Source: Thermoplasmata archaeon
Lineage (GTDB): Archaea > Thermoplasmatota > Thermoplasmata > Thermoplasmatales > Thermoplasmataceae
Assembly: GCA_021835185.1 (NCBI GenBank)
Contig: JAKBQO010000014.1
Coordinates: 1 to 17,428, forward strand
Reading direction: 5' to 3'
Length of the DNA: 17,428 nucleotides
The notes below the pieces were generated by a model that did no database searches, was not told the origin of the DNA, and worked only from the letters and a program-made list of their open reading frames with translations. Position 1 is the stretch's first letter, and each line of letters begins with the position of its first letter. Shown here one piece after another: positions 7,388 through 13,745 of this stretch. The position numbers and the translations under genes were made by a program.

Positions 7388-7562
7388 AAAATAAAATACT
7401 ATGCAAAGGATAACCCGTTGGGATGAAATCCTGGAGTCTTTACGGATGGGATAATATCTAACCTAATGCCTTATACCTGACGTTCTTGCCTACCTGAAAG
7501 GTGGATTCCTGCTCATGGATCAATAAACATAATCCTCCTTTTATTATTAACTCGGATAAGAT
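7388..7562. other. 175-bp gap with probable decayed mobile-element sequence
   Basis: This gap holds no intact gene but is less AT-rich than the other gaps. On the minus strand an open stretch of about 34 codons with no convincing start ends at TAG 7458-7460; its end reads EQESTFQVGKNVRYKALG. A second frame continues past it (IIPSVKTPGFHPNGLS). The E-x-E-x-x-FQV string also appears in the tnpB-like remnant at 8262-8344. GGAT-GAA-ATCC near 7414-7424 could form a small hairpin. I suspect a degraded insertion-sequence end but cannot prove it. The promoter of the threonine synthase-like gene must lie at its left edge. Confidence 0.25.
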
Positions 7563-8084
7563 TTAGAGCATTAGATACATTCTCTTTTCATCGAAATATT
7601 TATCGCCTCTCTTAATAGCATTATGGAGTATTCCATATTCTGTGAATCCCATGTCCTCATACAGGGAAATCGCCTTTTGGTTTCCAGCAAATACACCCAA
7701 AATAAGCATCTCAAAATTGCCTTTACACTGTTCTATAGTCTTTTTCATGAGCATTTTTCCAATTCCTTTACCGCGGTACTCCTTCCTGATTGCAATTCCC
7801 AATGATCCTATGTGCGAAACTTCATAACCGGGCATGACCCTGTGGACATCGCAGAAACCAATTACCTTCCCATCTTCTTCTGCAACCATCCCTATTACAT
7901 CTCCACTGAGAACGCCCTTGAAAATATTTGAAAACCATTCAACTTCATATTCAAAGGCTGGTTTTGAGTGATAGAAAACAAGCCCCAGCTCAGGGGATTC
8001 ATTTCTGACTTCATCGTAGTACGAATAATAATTATCGACCAACTGATTCATATCGGTCCACTTGAGTCCGCGTATTAAAACCAT
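7563..8084 (-). CDS. GNAT-family N-acetyltransferase
   Basis: This 173-residue protein has the acetyl-CoA binding signature R104-GKGIGK-M (motif A) after the beta strand HIGSLGIAI. N135-QKAISLYEDMGF (motif B) matches the RimI-like branch, where the Tyr is often the general acid. It therefore transfers an acetyl group from acetyl-CoA to an amine, but the substrate (protein N-terminus, polyamine or small molecule) cannot be read from sequence. A weak TATA-like box (8104-8110) sits about 23 bp before the ATG, suggesting a leaderless transcript. The gene is flanked on both sides by DNA resembling insertion-sequence debris, so it may sit at an insertion hotspot. Its own base composition looks like its neighbours. 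Confidence 0.88.
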   Translation of the reverse strand: MVLIRGLKWTDMNQLVDNYYSYYDEVRNESPELGLVFYHSKPAFEYEVEWFSNIFKGVLSGDVIGMVAEEDGKVIGFCDVHRVMPGYEVSHIGSLGIAIRKEYRGKGIGKMLMKKTIEQCKGNFEMLILGVFAGNQKAISLYEDMGFTEYGILHNAIKRGDKYFDEKRMYLML

Positions 8085-8154
8085 ATAGAGGTGAATCCTG
8101 CTACATATATGAAGATTTTCAGTTATACCAAGAATTCAGAAAACATTCGATACT

Positions 8155-8178
8155 GAAATGTGGAAATGTGGAAATGGG
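8155..8178. repeat. Three tandem copies of an 8-bp unit
   Basis: GAAATGTG is repeated exactly at 8155-8162 and 8163-8170, followed by GAAATGGG at 8171-8178. It lies in the 256-bp gap between the GNAT gene and fusA. It may be slippage-derived; no function is apparent. Confidence 0.6.
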
Positions 8179-8234
8179 CAAATAATGCATAATAAACTAA
8201 CTTGCTATATATAAATACTGTATTGATAAAAATA

Positions 8235-8251
8235 TGGGAAGAGTATTCCCA
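8235..8251. repeat. Inverted repeat in the gap between the GNAT gene and fusA
   Basis: TGGGAA (8235-8240) and TTCCCA (8246-8251) are exact inverted repeats around GAGTA. It could be a hairpin in the fusA 3' trailer (minus strand) or part of the mobile-element remnant that follows. Confidence 0.4.
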
Positions 8252-8261
8252 AATATATACC

Positions 8262-8344
8262 TTAGAGAGGGAATTGCCATTCCAAGTGGCACCTCTGGTG
8301 GTTAAAATTGGAAGCCAATGGCTTCAGCTTGGGAAGGATGTCAC
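8262..8344 (+). mobile_element. Probable IS200/IS605 (tnpB) right-end remnant next to fusA
   Basis: A plus-strand frame reads ERELPFQVAPLVVKIGSQ and continues WLQLGKDVT, which I find reminiscent of extreme TnpB C-termini. The DNA has the shape of an IS605 right end, also the 3' part of the TnpB guide-RNA scaffold: GAAGCC (8311-8316) pairs with GGCTTC (8320-8325), CCAA (8315-8318) can pair alternatively with TTGG (8329-8332), and the tail is GGGAAGGATGTCAC (8331-8344). The rest of tnpB and the left end are absent, so this is a dead fragment. Its tail overlaps the fusA stop codon (8341-8343). Alternatively the hairpin may simply terminate fusA: on the minus strand it is followed by a short T-run. 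The assignment relies on memory of the family, not on a search. Confidence 0.4.
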
Positions 8345-10539
8345 AGGGACGAGTAGTATGCTTCGTCGTAAGGCTCAGGTTTGAGACCTTTCCTTTCCCT
8401 GATCTTTGCAACGATTCCGGACTGAAGTTCGTATGGAACACGCTGGTATCCAGAGTTTTCAGAACTCCATATGGCCTTTCCGCCTGTTGCACTTCTTATT
8501 GCTGATGCAAATCCTATCATGCCTGAAACAGGGGCATTTGCAACAACTGTGATTTCCTCTCCATTTTGCTGCATATCCTCAACTACACCACGCCTCTGCT
8601 GGAGTTCACTGGTAACTGGGCCCATTAATTCCTGGGGTACACTGATGTATACCTTCTGCATTGGCTCCAGTAGAACCCTGCCTGCCTGGCACATGGCACC
8701 GTATATTGAGTTTCTTCCTGCCGGTATAACCTGTGCAGGCCCTCTGTGTATACTGTCTTCGTGCAACTTTGCATCCATTAAACTTACCTTGAGGCCATAT
8801 ACCTTCTCATTTGCTAGCGGCCCTTTCTTAAGTGACTCATCAAAAGATTCTATAAGAAGCTCCATTGTTTCATCCAGATACTGTATTCCCTTTGTCATAT
8901 CCAGAAGGAGATTAGCACCATGAATAGATACCAGACCTCTGGCCTCATTATGGTCCAAGCCGGCTTCTTCAAGTGTTGCCATTACAGCTTTCTTATCCTT
9001 TATTTTTGACCCATCGGGTACTTTCCCATCCAGTATGGCCTGAACCACGCCTTCCGGGAGCGGTTCAACCTTGAAATAGAACCTGTTATGCTTATTGGGT
9101 GATTTTCCCTCAAATGGCCCTCCAGTTTTGTCCACAGTTTCCCTGTAAACTACAAGTGGTGCGGAGGTTACAACGTCTACGTGGTAATCGTTTTTTATCC
9201 TGTACAGAGTAATTTCCAGATGCAATTCTCCCATACCAGAAATAAGGTGTTCCCCTGTTTCCTGATTTATATCTACCTGTATGGATGGATCTGCTTTGGA
9301 GACAGATCTTAGTACATCAATTAGCTTCGGAAGATCGGCTGTATGTTTAGCCTCTATTGCCAGGGTAACTACTGGATCAGAATAATGTGACATGGGTTCA
9401 AAATCTTCCATGTTCTGTAACGAAGAAACTGTTGAACCGGCTATTGCCCCCTTTAATCCCACAACGGCTGCAATATTTCCTGCCGCTATTTCATCTATGG
9501 ATATCCTATCAGGACCAACCATCATAGATAATAATTGCACCTTAGATTTCCCTGCGCCTGTTACATAAAGCTCAGCGCCCTTTCTTATTATTCCGGAGAA
9601 CACTCTTCCCACTGCTATCTCTCCTGCATGTGGGTCTATAAGAATCTTTGTTATCATCATGCTTATGGGACCGTTATCGTCACACGTTTCCATGGCCTTT
9701 CCGATTTCGCTGTTAAGATCTCCGTGCCAGATCTGAGGAATCCTGTATTTCTGTGCCACTGCCGGATTGGGAAGGTGTTTTATTACCATGTCGAGAACCA
9801 CCTTATGAATAGGTGCTTTTTTGGCAAGTTCCTTCTGTTTTCCTGCGCCTACAAGATCAACTATATCCTTAAATGTTACCTTGAATAATCCCATTGCGGG
9901 TACCGATAGTGCCCAGTTATGATAAGCGGAACCGAAAGCAACTGTTCCATTTTTAACGTTTACGAGCCATGAATCTGCAAACTCCTTGGGTGCGTATTTT
10001 GTTATAAGCCTGTTTACATCTGTTATAACCTTTATAAAACGCTTCTGCATTTCATCCCCATTTAATTTTAGCTCATTGATAAGCCGGTCTACCTTGTTGA
10101 TAAACAAAACAGGTTTAACTCTTTCCTTAAGGGCCTGCCTTACCACAGTTTCTGTCTGCGGCATTACACCTTCAACTGAATCGACAACTATTACTGTACC
10201 GTCAACTGCCCTCATGGCCCTTGTCACGTCACCGCCGAAGTCCACGTGCCCCGGCGTATCTATAAGATTAATAAGGAATTCTTTTCCATCTACCTCATGA
10301 ACCATGGAAGCATTTGCGGCATTTATGGTTATTCCCCTAGCCTGTTCCTGTACGTCATAATCCAGCAACAACTGCTTACCTGCCAGTTCCTCGCTCATCA
10401 TGCCTGCACCGGCAATAAGGTTATCACTCAATGTGGTTTTACCATGATCTATATGAGCAGCAATATCTATATTCCTGATAAGCTCTGGATGTTCTACTAA
10501 TTTCATTGCTTTTGCAACATTTTCTTCTTTTCGACCCAT
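8341..10539 (-). CDS. fusA: Translation elongation factor EF-2 (aEF-2)
   Basis: This GTPase drives ribosomal translocation. From ATG 10539 it has 732 residues. GTP-binding motifs are A28-HIDHGKTT (G1), D94-TPGH (G3) and N148-KVD (G4). Domain IV contains the diphthamide loop LHEDSIH598RGPAQ, with H598 the residue that archaea convert to diphthamide. ATG 10539 is preferred over the GTG at 10548 because GGTG, which overlaps that GTG, acts as a Shine-Dalgarno sequence with good spacing. The gene follows uS10 after an 84-bp AT-rich gap and probably has its own promoter as well as read-through from the tuf-rpsJ unit. Its stop codon coincides with the right end of a suspected mobile-element remnant. 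The C-terminus (PYDEAYYSSL) looks native. Confidence 0.97.
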   Translation of the reverse strand: MGRKEENVAKAMKLVEHPELIRNIDIAAHIDHGKTTLSDNLIAGAGMMSEELAGKQLLLDYDVQEQARGITINAANASMVHEVDGKEFLINLIDTPGHVDFGGDVTRAMRAVDGTVIVVDSVEGVMPQTETVVRQALKERVKPVLFINKVDRLINELKLNGDEMQKRFIKVITDVNRLITKYAPKEFADSWLVNVKNGTVAFGSAYHNWALSVPAMGLFKVTFKDIVDLVGAGKQKELAKKAPIHKVVLDMVIKHLPNPAVAQKYRIPQIWHGDLNSEIGKAMETCDDNGPISMMITKILIDPHAGEIAVGRVFSGIIRKGAELYVTGAGKSKVQLLSMMVGPDRISIDEIAAGNIAAVVGLKGAIAGSTVSSLQNMEDFEPMSHYSDPVVTLAIEAKHTADLPKLIDVLRSVSKADPSIQVDINQETGEHLISGMGELHLEITLYRIKNDYHVDVVTSAPLVVYRETVDKTGGPFEGKSPNKHNRFYFKVEPLPEGVVQAILDGKVPDGSKIKDKKAVMATLEEAGLDHNEARGLVSIHGANLLLDMTKGIQYLDETMELLIESFDESLKKGPLANEKVYGLKVSLMDAKLHEDSIHRGPAQVIPAGRNSIYGAMCQAGRVLLEPMQKVYISVPQELMGPVTSELQQRRGVVEDMQQNGEEITVVANAPVSGMIGFASAIRSATGGKAIWSSENSGYQRVPYELQSGIVAKIRERKGLKPEPYDEAYYSSL

Positions 10540-10554
10540 TAACAACACCGTTTA

Positions 10555-10565
10555 AATTTTATAAT
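10555..10565 (-). promoter_or_regulatory. Possible TATA box of fusA
   Basis: On the minus strand TTATAAAATTT lies about 22 bp before ATG 10539 in the 84-bp gap after rpsJ. The spacing is short for a TATA box, and other AT-rich candidates lie further upstream (10575-10600), so the exact element is uncertain. Confidence 0.3.
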
Positions 10566-10623
10566 ACTGTATCAAAAATCATTATTTAATAATTATTAAA
10601 AATTATTAGAAAACAGAAATAAT

Positions 10624-10935
10624 TTAGCTTTTTATCTGAATTTCTATTCTTACACCATCGGGTATAGATATTCTCATGAGTTGCCTCAGAGTTCTTTCAT
10701 CGGCATCTACATCCATAAGGCGTTTGTGCACTCTCATTTCCCAGCGGTCCCATGTGGGAGAACCTTCCCCATCAGGACTCTTTCTTAAGGGAACTTTGAG
10801 TTTCTTTGTAGGCAATGGAACCGGCCCGTGTATTTCAACACCAGTTCTTTTGGCTATGGCTTTGATCTCGTTGCAAACAATGTCAACTATTTGATTTTCA
10901 GTGCCACTCAGTGAAATCCTTGCTTTATATGCCAT
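10624..10935 (-). CDS. rpsJ: Ribosomal protein uS10
   Basis: At 103 residues this is a full-length archaeal S10 of the small subunit head. Conserved segments include [20 protein letters not shown] (residues 32-51), the long hairpin loop that reaches into the ribosome, and [12 protein letters not shown]. The ATG follows the EF-1-alpha stop by 6 bp. GTGAT, overlapping that stop codon, can serve as a Shine-Dalgarno sequence, so translation of the two genes is probably coupled. The tuf-rpsJ pairing is the classic end of the archaeal str operon. Confidence 0.96.
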   Translation of the reverse strand: MAYKARISLSGTENQIVDIVCNEIKAIAKRTGVEIHGPVPLPTKKLKVPLRKSPDGEGSPTWDRWEMRVHKRLMDVDADERTLRQLMRISIPDGVRIEIQIKS

Positions 10936-10941
10936 ATCTCA

Positions 10942-12222
10942 TCACGCTACTGTAGCCTTTTCAAGGTCTATGCACTGACCGGCTGCGACGGTCATGCCCA
11001 TATCCCTTATTGCGAATCTTCCCAGCTGCGGGAAGTCGGATACTTTCTCTATTACAAGGGGTTTGTCAGGTATAACCTTAACTACAGCTATGTCTCCTGC
11101 CTTTATGAAGTCGGGCTTGTCCTTAAGGGTTGTTCCATCCTTTGGGTTTATTGTTTTTATTATTTCCTCAAATCTGCATGCTACCTGTGCTGTATGCACA
11201 TGAAATACAGGTTTGTATCCAGCCGCTATGACACTTGGATGCTGAAGGACAACTATCTGTGCTGTGAATGATTTTACTACCGTAGGTGGTGCTGAAACTG
11301 GCCCGCAGACATCTCCTCTCTTAAGGTCGTTCTTTGCTATTCCCCTTACGTTGAATCCGATATTGTCTCCGGGCTCGGCCATTTGCATTGCGGTGTGGTG
11401 CTCCTCTATTGACTTAACTTCTCCTGACTTGTTTGCAGGGAGGAATATGACCTTGTCGTTTATTCTAATAACGCCAGTCTCGACTCTTCCTACTGGAACT
11501 GTTCCTATACCTGTTATGGAATATACATCTTCTACAGGTATTCTAAGTGGTTTGTCTGTTGGCTTTACAGGTACCTTAAGGTTGTTTAGTGCTTCCATGA
11601 TAGTTGGACCTTTCCACCATGACAGGTTTGCGCTGGCCTTCATAATATTGTCTCCCTTGTAACCGCTCATGGGTATAATGGGGACATCTCTGAATCCGAT
11701 TGGGGTAAGCAATTTGGTAACCTGTTCCTTAACTTCGTTGAATCTTTTTTCGTTGAAGGGCGGTTGAGTTGAGTCCATCTTGTTAATTGCAACTATAAGC
11801 TGCGACACACCAAGTGTTCTGGCAAGGAAAGCATGCTCTCTTGTTTGCGCCATTACACCCTCTCCTTCTCTTGCTGAAACAACAAGAACTGCAGCATCTG
11901 CCTGGCTGGTTCCAGTAATCATGTTTTTGACAAAGTCTCTGTGTCCCGGTGCATCAATAATAGTAAAGTAGTACTTGTCTGTCTGGAACTTTCTATGGGT
12001 AAGGTCTATTGTAACTCCTCTTTCTCTTTCTTCCTTAAACCGGTCCATGACCCATGCAAACTCGAATGTTGCCTTTCCCTTCTCTTCTGATTCTTTCTTG
12101 TACTCATCTATTAAATGCTGTGGAATCTCTCCGTGCTCGAACAATAATCTCCCAACGAAGGTAGATTTCCCATGATCGACATGCCCTATTATAACTAAGT
12201 TCATATGTGGTAATTCTGCCAT
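10942..12222 (-). CDS. tuf: Translation elongation factor EF-1-alpha
   Basis: This GTPase delivers aminoacyl-tRNA to the ribosomal A site. It is 426 residues long, typical for archaea. Motifs are G13-HVDHGKST (G1), [11 protein letters not shown] (switch I, about 66-76), D90-APGH (G3) and N147-KMD (G4), followed by the two beta-barrel domains. A clear Shine-Dalgarno sequence, AAAGGTGA (12229-12236), lies 6 bp before ATG 12222. It heads a leftward unit with rpsJ and perhaps fusA. A 5-3-5 bp inverted repeat in the leader (12242-12254) lies just upstream of the ribosome-binding site. The promoter is probably the AT-rich box at 12277-12289. Confidence 0.97.
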   Translation of the reverse strand: MAELPHMNLVIIGHVDHGKSTFVGRLLFEHGEIPQHLIDEYKKESEEKGKATFEFAWVMDRFKEERERGVTIDLTHRKFQTDKYYFTIIDAPGHRDFVKNMITGTSQADAAVLVVSAREGEGVMAQTREHAFLARTLGVSQLIVAINKMDSTQPPFNEKRFNEVKEQVTKLLTPIGFRDVPIIPMSGYKGDNIMKASANLSWWKGPTIMEALNNLKVPVKPTDKPLRIPVEDVYSITGIGTVPVGRVETGVIRINDKVIFLPANKSGEVKSIEEHHTAMQMAEPGDNIGFNVRGIAKNDLKRGDVCGPVSAPPTVVKSFTAQIVVLQHPSVIAAGYKPVFHVHTAQVACRFEEIIKTINPKDGTTLKDKPDFIKAGDIAVVKVIPDKPLVIEKVSDFPQLGRFAIRDMGMTVAAGQCIDLEKATVA

Positions 12223-12228
12223 TTTCTT

Positions 12229-12236
12229 TCACCTTT
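12229..12236 (-). promoter_or_regulatory. Shine-Dalgarno sequence of tuf
   Basis: AAAGGTGA on the minus strand is a strong 16S-complementary site, 6 bp before ATG 12222. It fits a leadered mRNA, unlike the leaderless genes around it. Confidence 0.65.
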
Positions 12237-12241
12237 AACTA

Positions 12242-12254
12242 GGATTGGTAATCC
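12242..12254 (-). repeat. Small inverted repeat in the tuf leader
   Basis: GGATT and AATCC flank a 3-bp centre. The repeat lies between the predicted start site (about 12257) and the Shine-Dalgarno sequence. It could form a 5-bp hairpin at the very 5' end of the mRNA or be a protein site. It is short enough to be chance. Confidence 0.35.
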
Positions 12255-12276
12255 TTTCTTTACCATATAATACTTT

Positions 12277-12289
12277 AATATTTAAATAT
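12277..12289 (-). promoter_or_regulatory. Probable TATA box of the tuf operon
   Basis: The minus strand reads ATATTTAAATATT, centred about 61 bp before ATG 12222. This predicts transcription start near 12257 and a leader of about 35 nt with a Shine-Dalgarno sequence. Confidence 0.45.
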
Positions 12290-12359
12290 CTTTCTTTATC
12301 AATGGTCCATTAATTCAATATACTTTTATCCTCTAATATATAGGGCAAGGTGCAAATTT

Positions 12360-12388
12360 AATGCTCCCTTTGAGATGCATTGAGCATT
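12360..12388. repeat. Inverted repeat in the divergent tuf/rpoL region
   Basis: AATGCTC (12360-12366) and GAGCATT (12382-12388) are exact 7-bp inverted repeats around a 15-bp centre that contains ATGCAT. It sits in the 247-bp region between tuf and rpoL, about 80 bp from each gene's TATA box. It could be a regulatory site or a small RNA hairpin; nothing else coding is seen in this gap. Confidence 0.4.
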
Positions 12389-12439
12389 CAACATGTAACA
12401 AATTTAAAAACCTGGATTAATTTTTAGATTTTTTGATAA

Positions 12440-12449
12440 TAAATATATA
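12440..12449 (+). promoter_or_regulatory. TATA box of rpoL
   Basis: AAATATATAC is centred about 25 bp before ATG 12470. No Shine-Dalgarno sequence precedes the ATG, so the mRNA is predicted to be leaderless. Confidence 0.5.
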
Positions 12450-12469
12450 CTAATTTAAAATAAGGCTCT

Positions 12470-12784
12470 ATGGATTCCAAATTTAATATTATTTCAAAGG
12501 ACAAGGATTCAATTAAAGTAGAAATGATAAATTATGACAATACCCTTTTAAGGCCACTGGCCGAAGAAATACTGAAAGACGATAAGGTTGTAGAGTCATA
12601 TTATTATATAAAGCATCCAGATATAGACAACCCGCAAATTTATGTGAAGGTCAGCACCGGAAAACCGCAGGCAGCCATTAAAAGAACCATAAAACGCATG
12701 AATAAACTATATGAATCATTGTATACAGAACTGCAGAAAGAACTTGAAAAAGCTGAAAGCAGTGCAGAAAAAAATGAGCAATAG
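12470..12784 (+). CDS. rpoL: DNA-directed RNA polymerase subunit L (Rpo11)
   Basis: At 104 residues this is the small polymerase assembly subunit that pairs with Rpo3, equivalent to eukaryotic Rpb11. The family core is visible: YDNTLLRPLAEEILKDDKV (22-40), then IKHPDIDNPQIYVKVSTG (47-64), then a long amphipathic helix AAIKRTIKRMNKLYESLYTELQ. The tail after about residue 88 is charged and slightly longer than in many archaea, because the last 11 nt are shared with the next gene. The ATG is about 25 bp from a TATA box. Co-transcription with the tRNA methyltransferase gene is likely. Confidence 0.9.
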   Translation: MDSKFNIISKDKDSIKVEMINYDNTLLRPLAEEILKDDKVVESYYYIKHPDIDNPQIYVKVSTGKPQAAIKRTIKRMNKLYESLYTELQKELEKAESSAEKNEQ

Positions 12785-13745
12785 ATATATTTTAGAGATA
12801 TCCGGTGAAAATATTGAGATTGCCCGTACCGAAATAAAATATCTCCAGGAAACCTACAGAGATTTTCAGATAATTTATCTGGAAAATAAATTTATAGTGA
12901 TAGATGGAAACCCGGATAGGGCAATGAATTCGGCATTTACCAATTATATATCCCGAATCGTTGAAGAAAATGATTATTACAGTAATTTTTTGGGATCCGG
13001 GATGCCAGAGGGCCTTTTTTATGTGAGAGTTATTGGAAAACCAAAGACAGAAACAGAAAAGCTCGAATCAGAAATAGGCAAAAACCTTGGTGGCCATGGA
13101 AGAGTATCCTTTAAGAGCCCAGATTTCAGGGTCAGGGCTATTTTCATTGATAAATGGTATCTCTGCATTCTTATATATGAAAGGGATAAAAAAAGGTTTG
13201 AGGAAAGAAGAGCACCTATGAGACCTTTTTTTTCTCCTGTTTCCCTTCATCCCAAATATGCCAGATATCTCGTTAACACCTCAGGGACTGTTGAAGGTGA
13301 TACAGTCCTTGATCCATTCTGTGGTACAGGTGGCATATTGATAGAAGCGTCCATGCTTGGCAGGAAAATTATGGGAAATGATTCGTCACTTAACATGGTT
13401 ATGGGCACAAAATTGAATTTTAAGTATTTCGGCATAGAGGATTACAAAATGTATAATTTAGACATTGCAGAACTTTCAATAGATAAAAAGGTAGATGGCA
13501 TAGTTACGGACATGCCCTACGGAAGAAGTTCCGGCATTAACAATCATGACATAGTAGAGTTGTATAAGGAATCATTCATTAAATTCAATGAACTGCTGAA
13601 AAGCAGGGGCAAATGCTCAATAATAGTAAACAATATCCAGTTTCTGGATTATGCACGGGACTATTTCAATATAGAAAAAATAGTACCTGTGTACCAGCAT
13701 AAATCCCTGATAAGGCAATTTGTAATTTTATCTAAAATTAATTAA
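12774..13745 (+). CDS. THUMP-domain tRNA (guanine-N2) methyltransferase, TrmG10-like
   Basis: This 323-residue protein is predicted to methylate N2 of guanosine 10 in tRNA using S-adenosylmethionine. An N-terminal THUMP-type RNA-binding region (about 40-145) is followed by the linker RRAPMRPFFSP (146-156) with KYARYLVN, typical of Trm11/TrmG10 proteins. The methyltransferase domain has motif I D180-PFCGTGGILIEA. Motif IV reads D246-MPYG, where most relatives have DPPYG. ATG 12774 overlaps the last 11 bp of rpoL and gives a start typical of the family; the frame is open further upstream inside rpoL but that extension is unlikely to be used. It converges with ileS, overlapping by 8 bp. The related Trm14 activity at G6 is an alternative. 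Confidence 0.85.
   Translation: MSNRYILEISGENIEIARTEIKYLQETYRDFQIIYLENKFIVIDGNPDRAMNSAFTNYISRIVEENDYYSNFLGSGMPEGLFYVRVIGKPKTETEKLESEIGKNLGGHGRVSFKSPDFRVRAIFIDKWYLCILIYERDKKRFEERRAPMRPFFSPVSLHPKYARYLVNTSGTVEGDTVLDPFCGTGGILIEASMLGRKIMGNDSSLNMVMGTKLNFKYFGIEDYKMYNLDIAELSIDKKVDGIVTDMPYGRSSGINNHDIVELYKESFIKFNELLKSRGKCSIIVNNIQFLDYARDYFNIEKIVPVYQHKSLIRQFVILSKIN

Noticed and set aside
7412..7490. C/D box small RNA suggested by GATGA-like and CTGA strings
   Set aside because: The C box is imperfect, no D' and C' boxes are seen between, and the spacing does not fit archaeal C/D RNAs.
8109..8157. Short plus-strand frame (about 15 codons) after a GAGGTGA sequence at 8088-8094
   Set aside because: The spacing between the Shine-Dalgarno-like sequence and the ATG is too long and no known leader-peptide features are present.
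8202..8384. Plus-strand 60-codon frame as a complete small gene
   Set aside because: Its upstream half is AT-rich intergenic sequence and its end runs antisense into fusA. Only the middle looks derived from a transposon protein, so it is treated as a remnant.
8471..8923. Long plus-strand open frame (150 codons) inside fusA
   Set aside because: It is antisense to the highly conserved EF-2 coding sequence and its translation is Ser/Leu/Pro-rich with no domain; it is a shadow frame.
11264..11662. 132-codon plus-strand frame inside tuf
   Set aside because: It is a shadow of EF-1-alpha in the opposite frame, without start signals or recognisable sequence.
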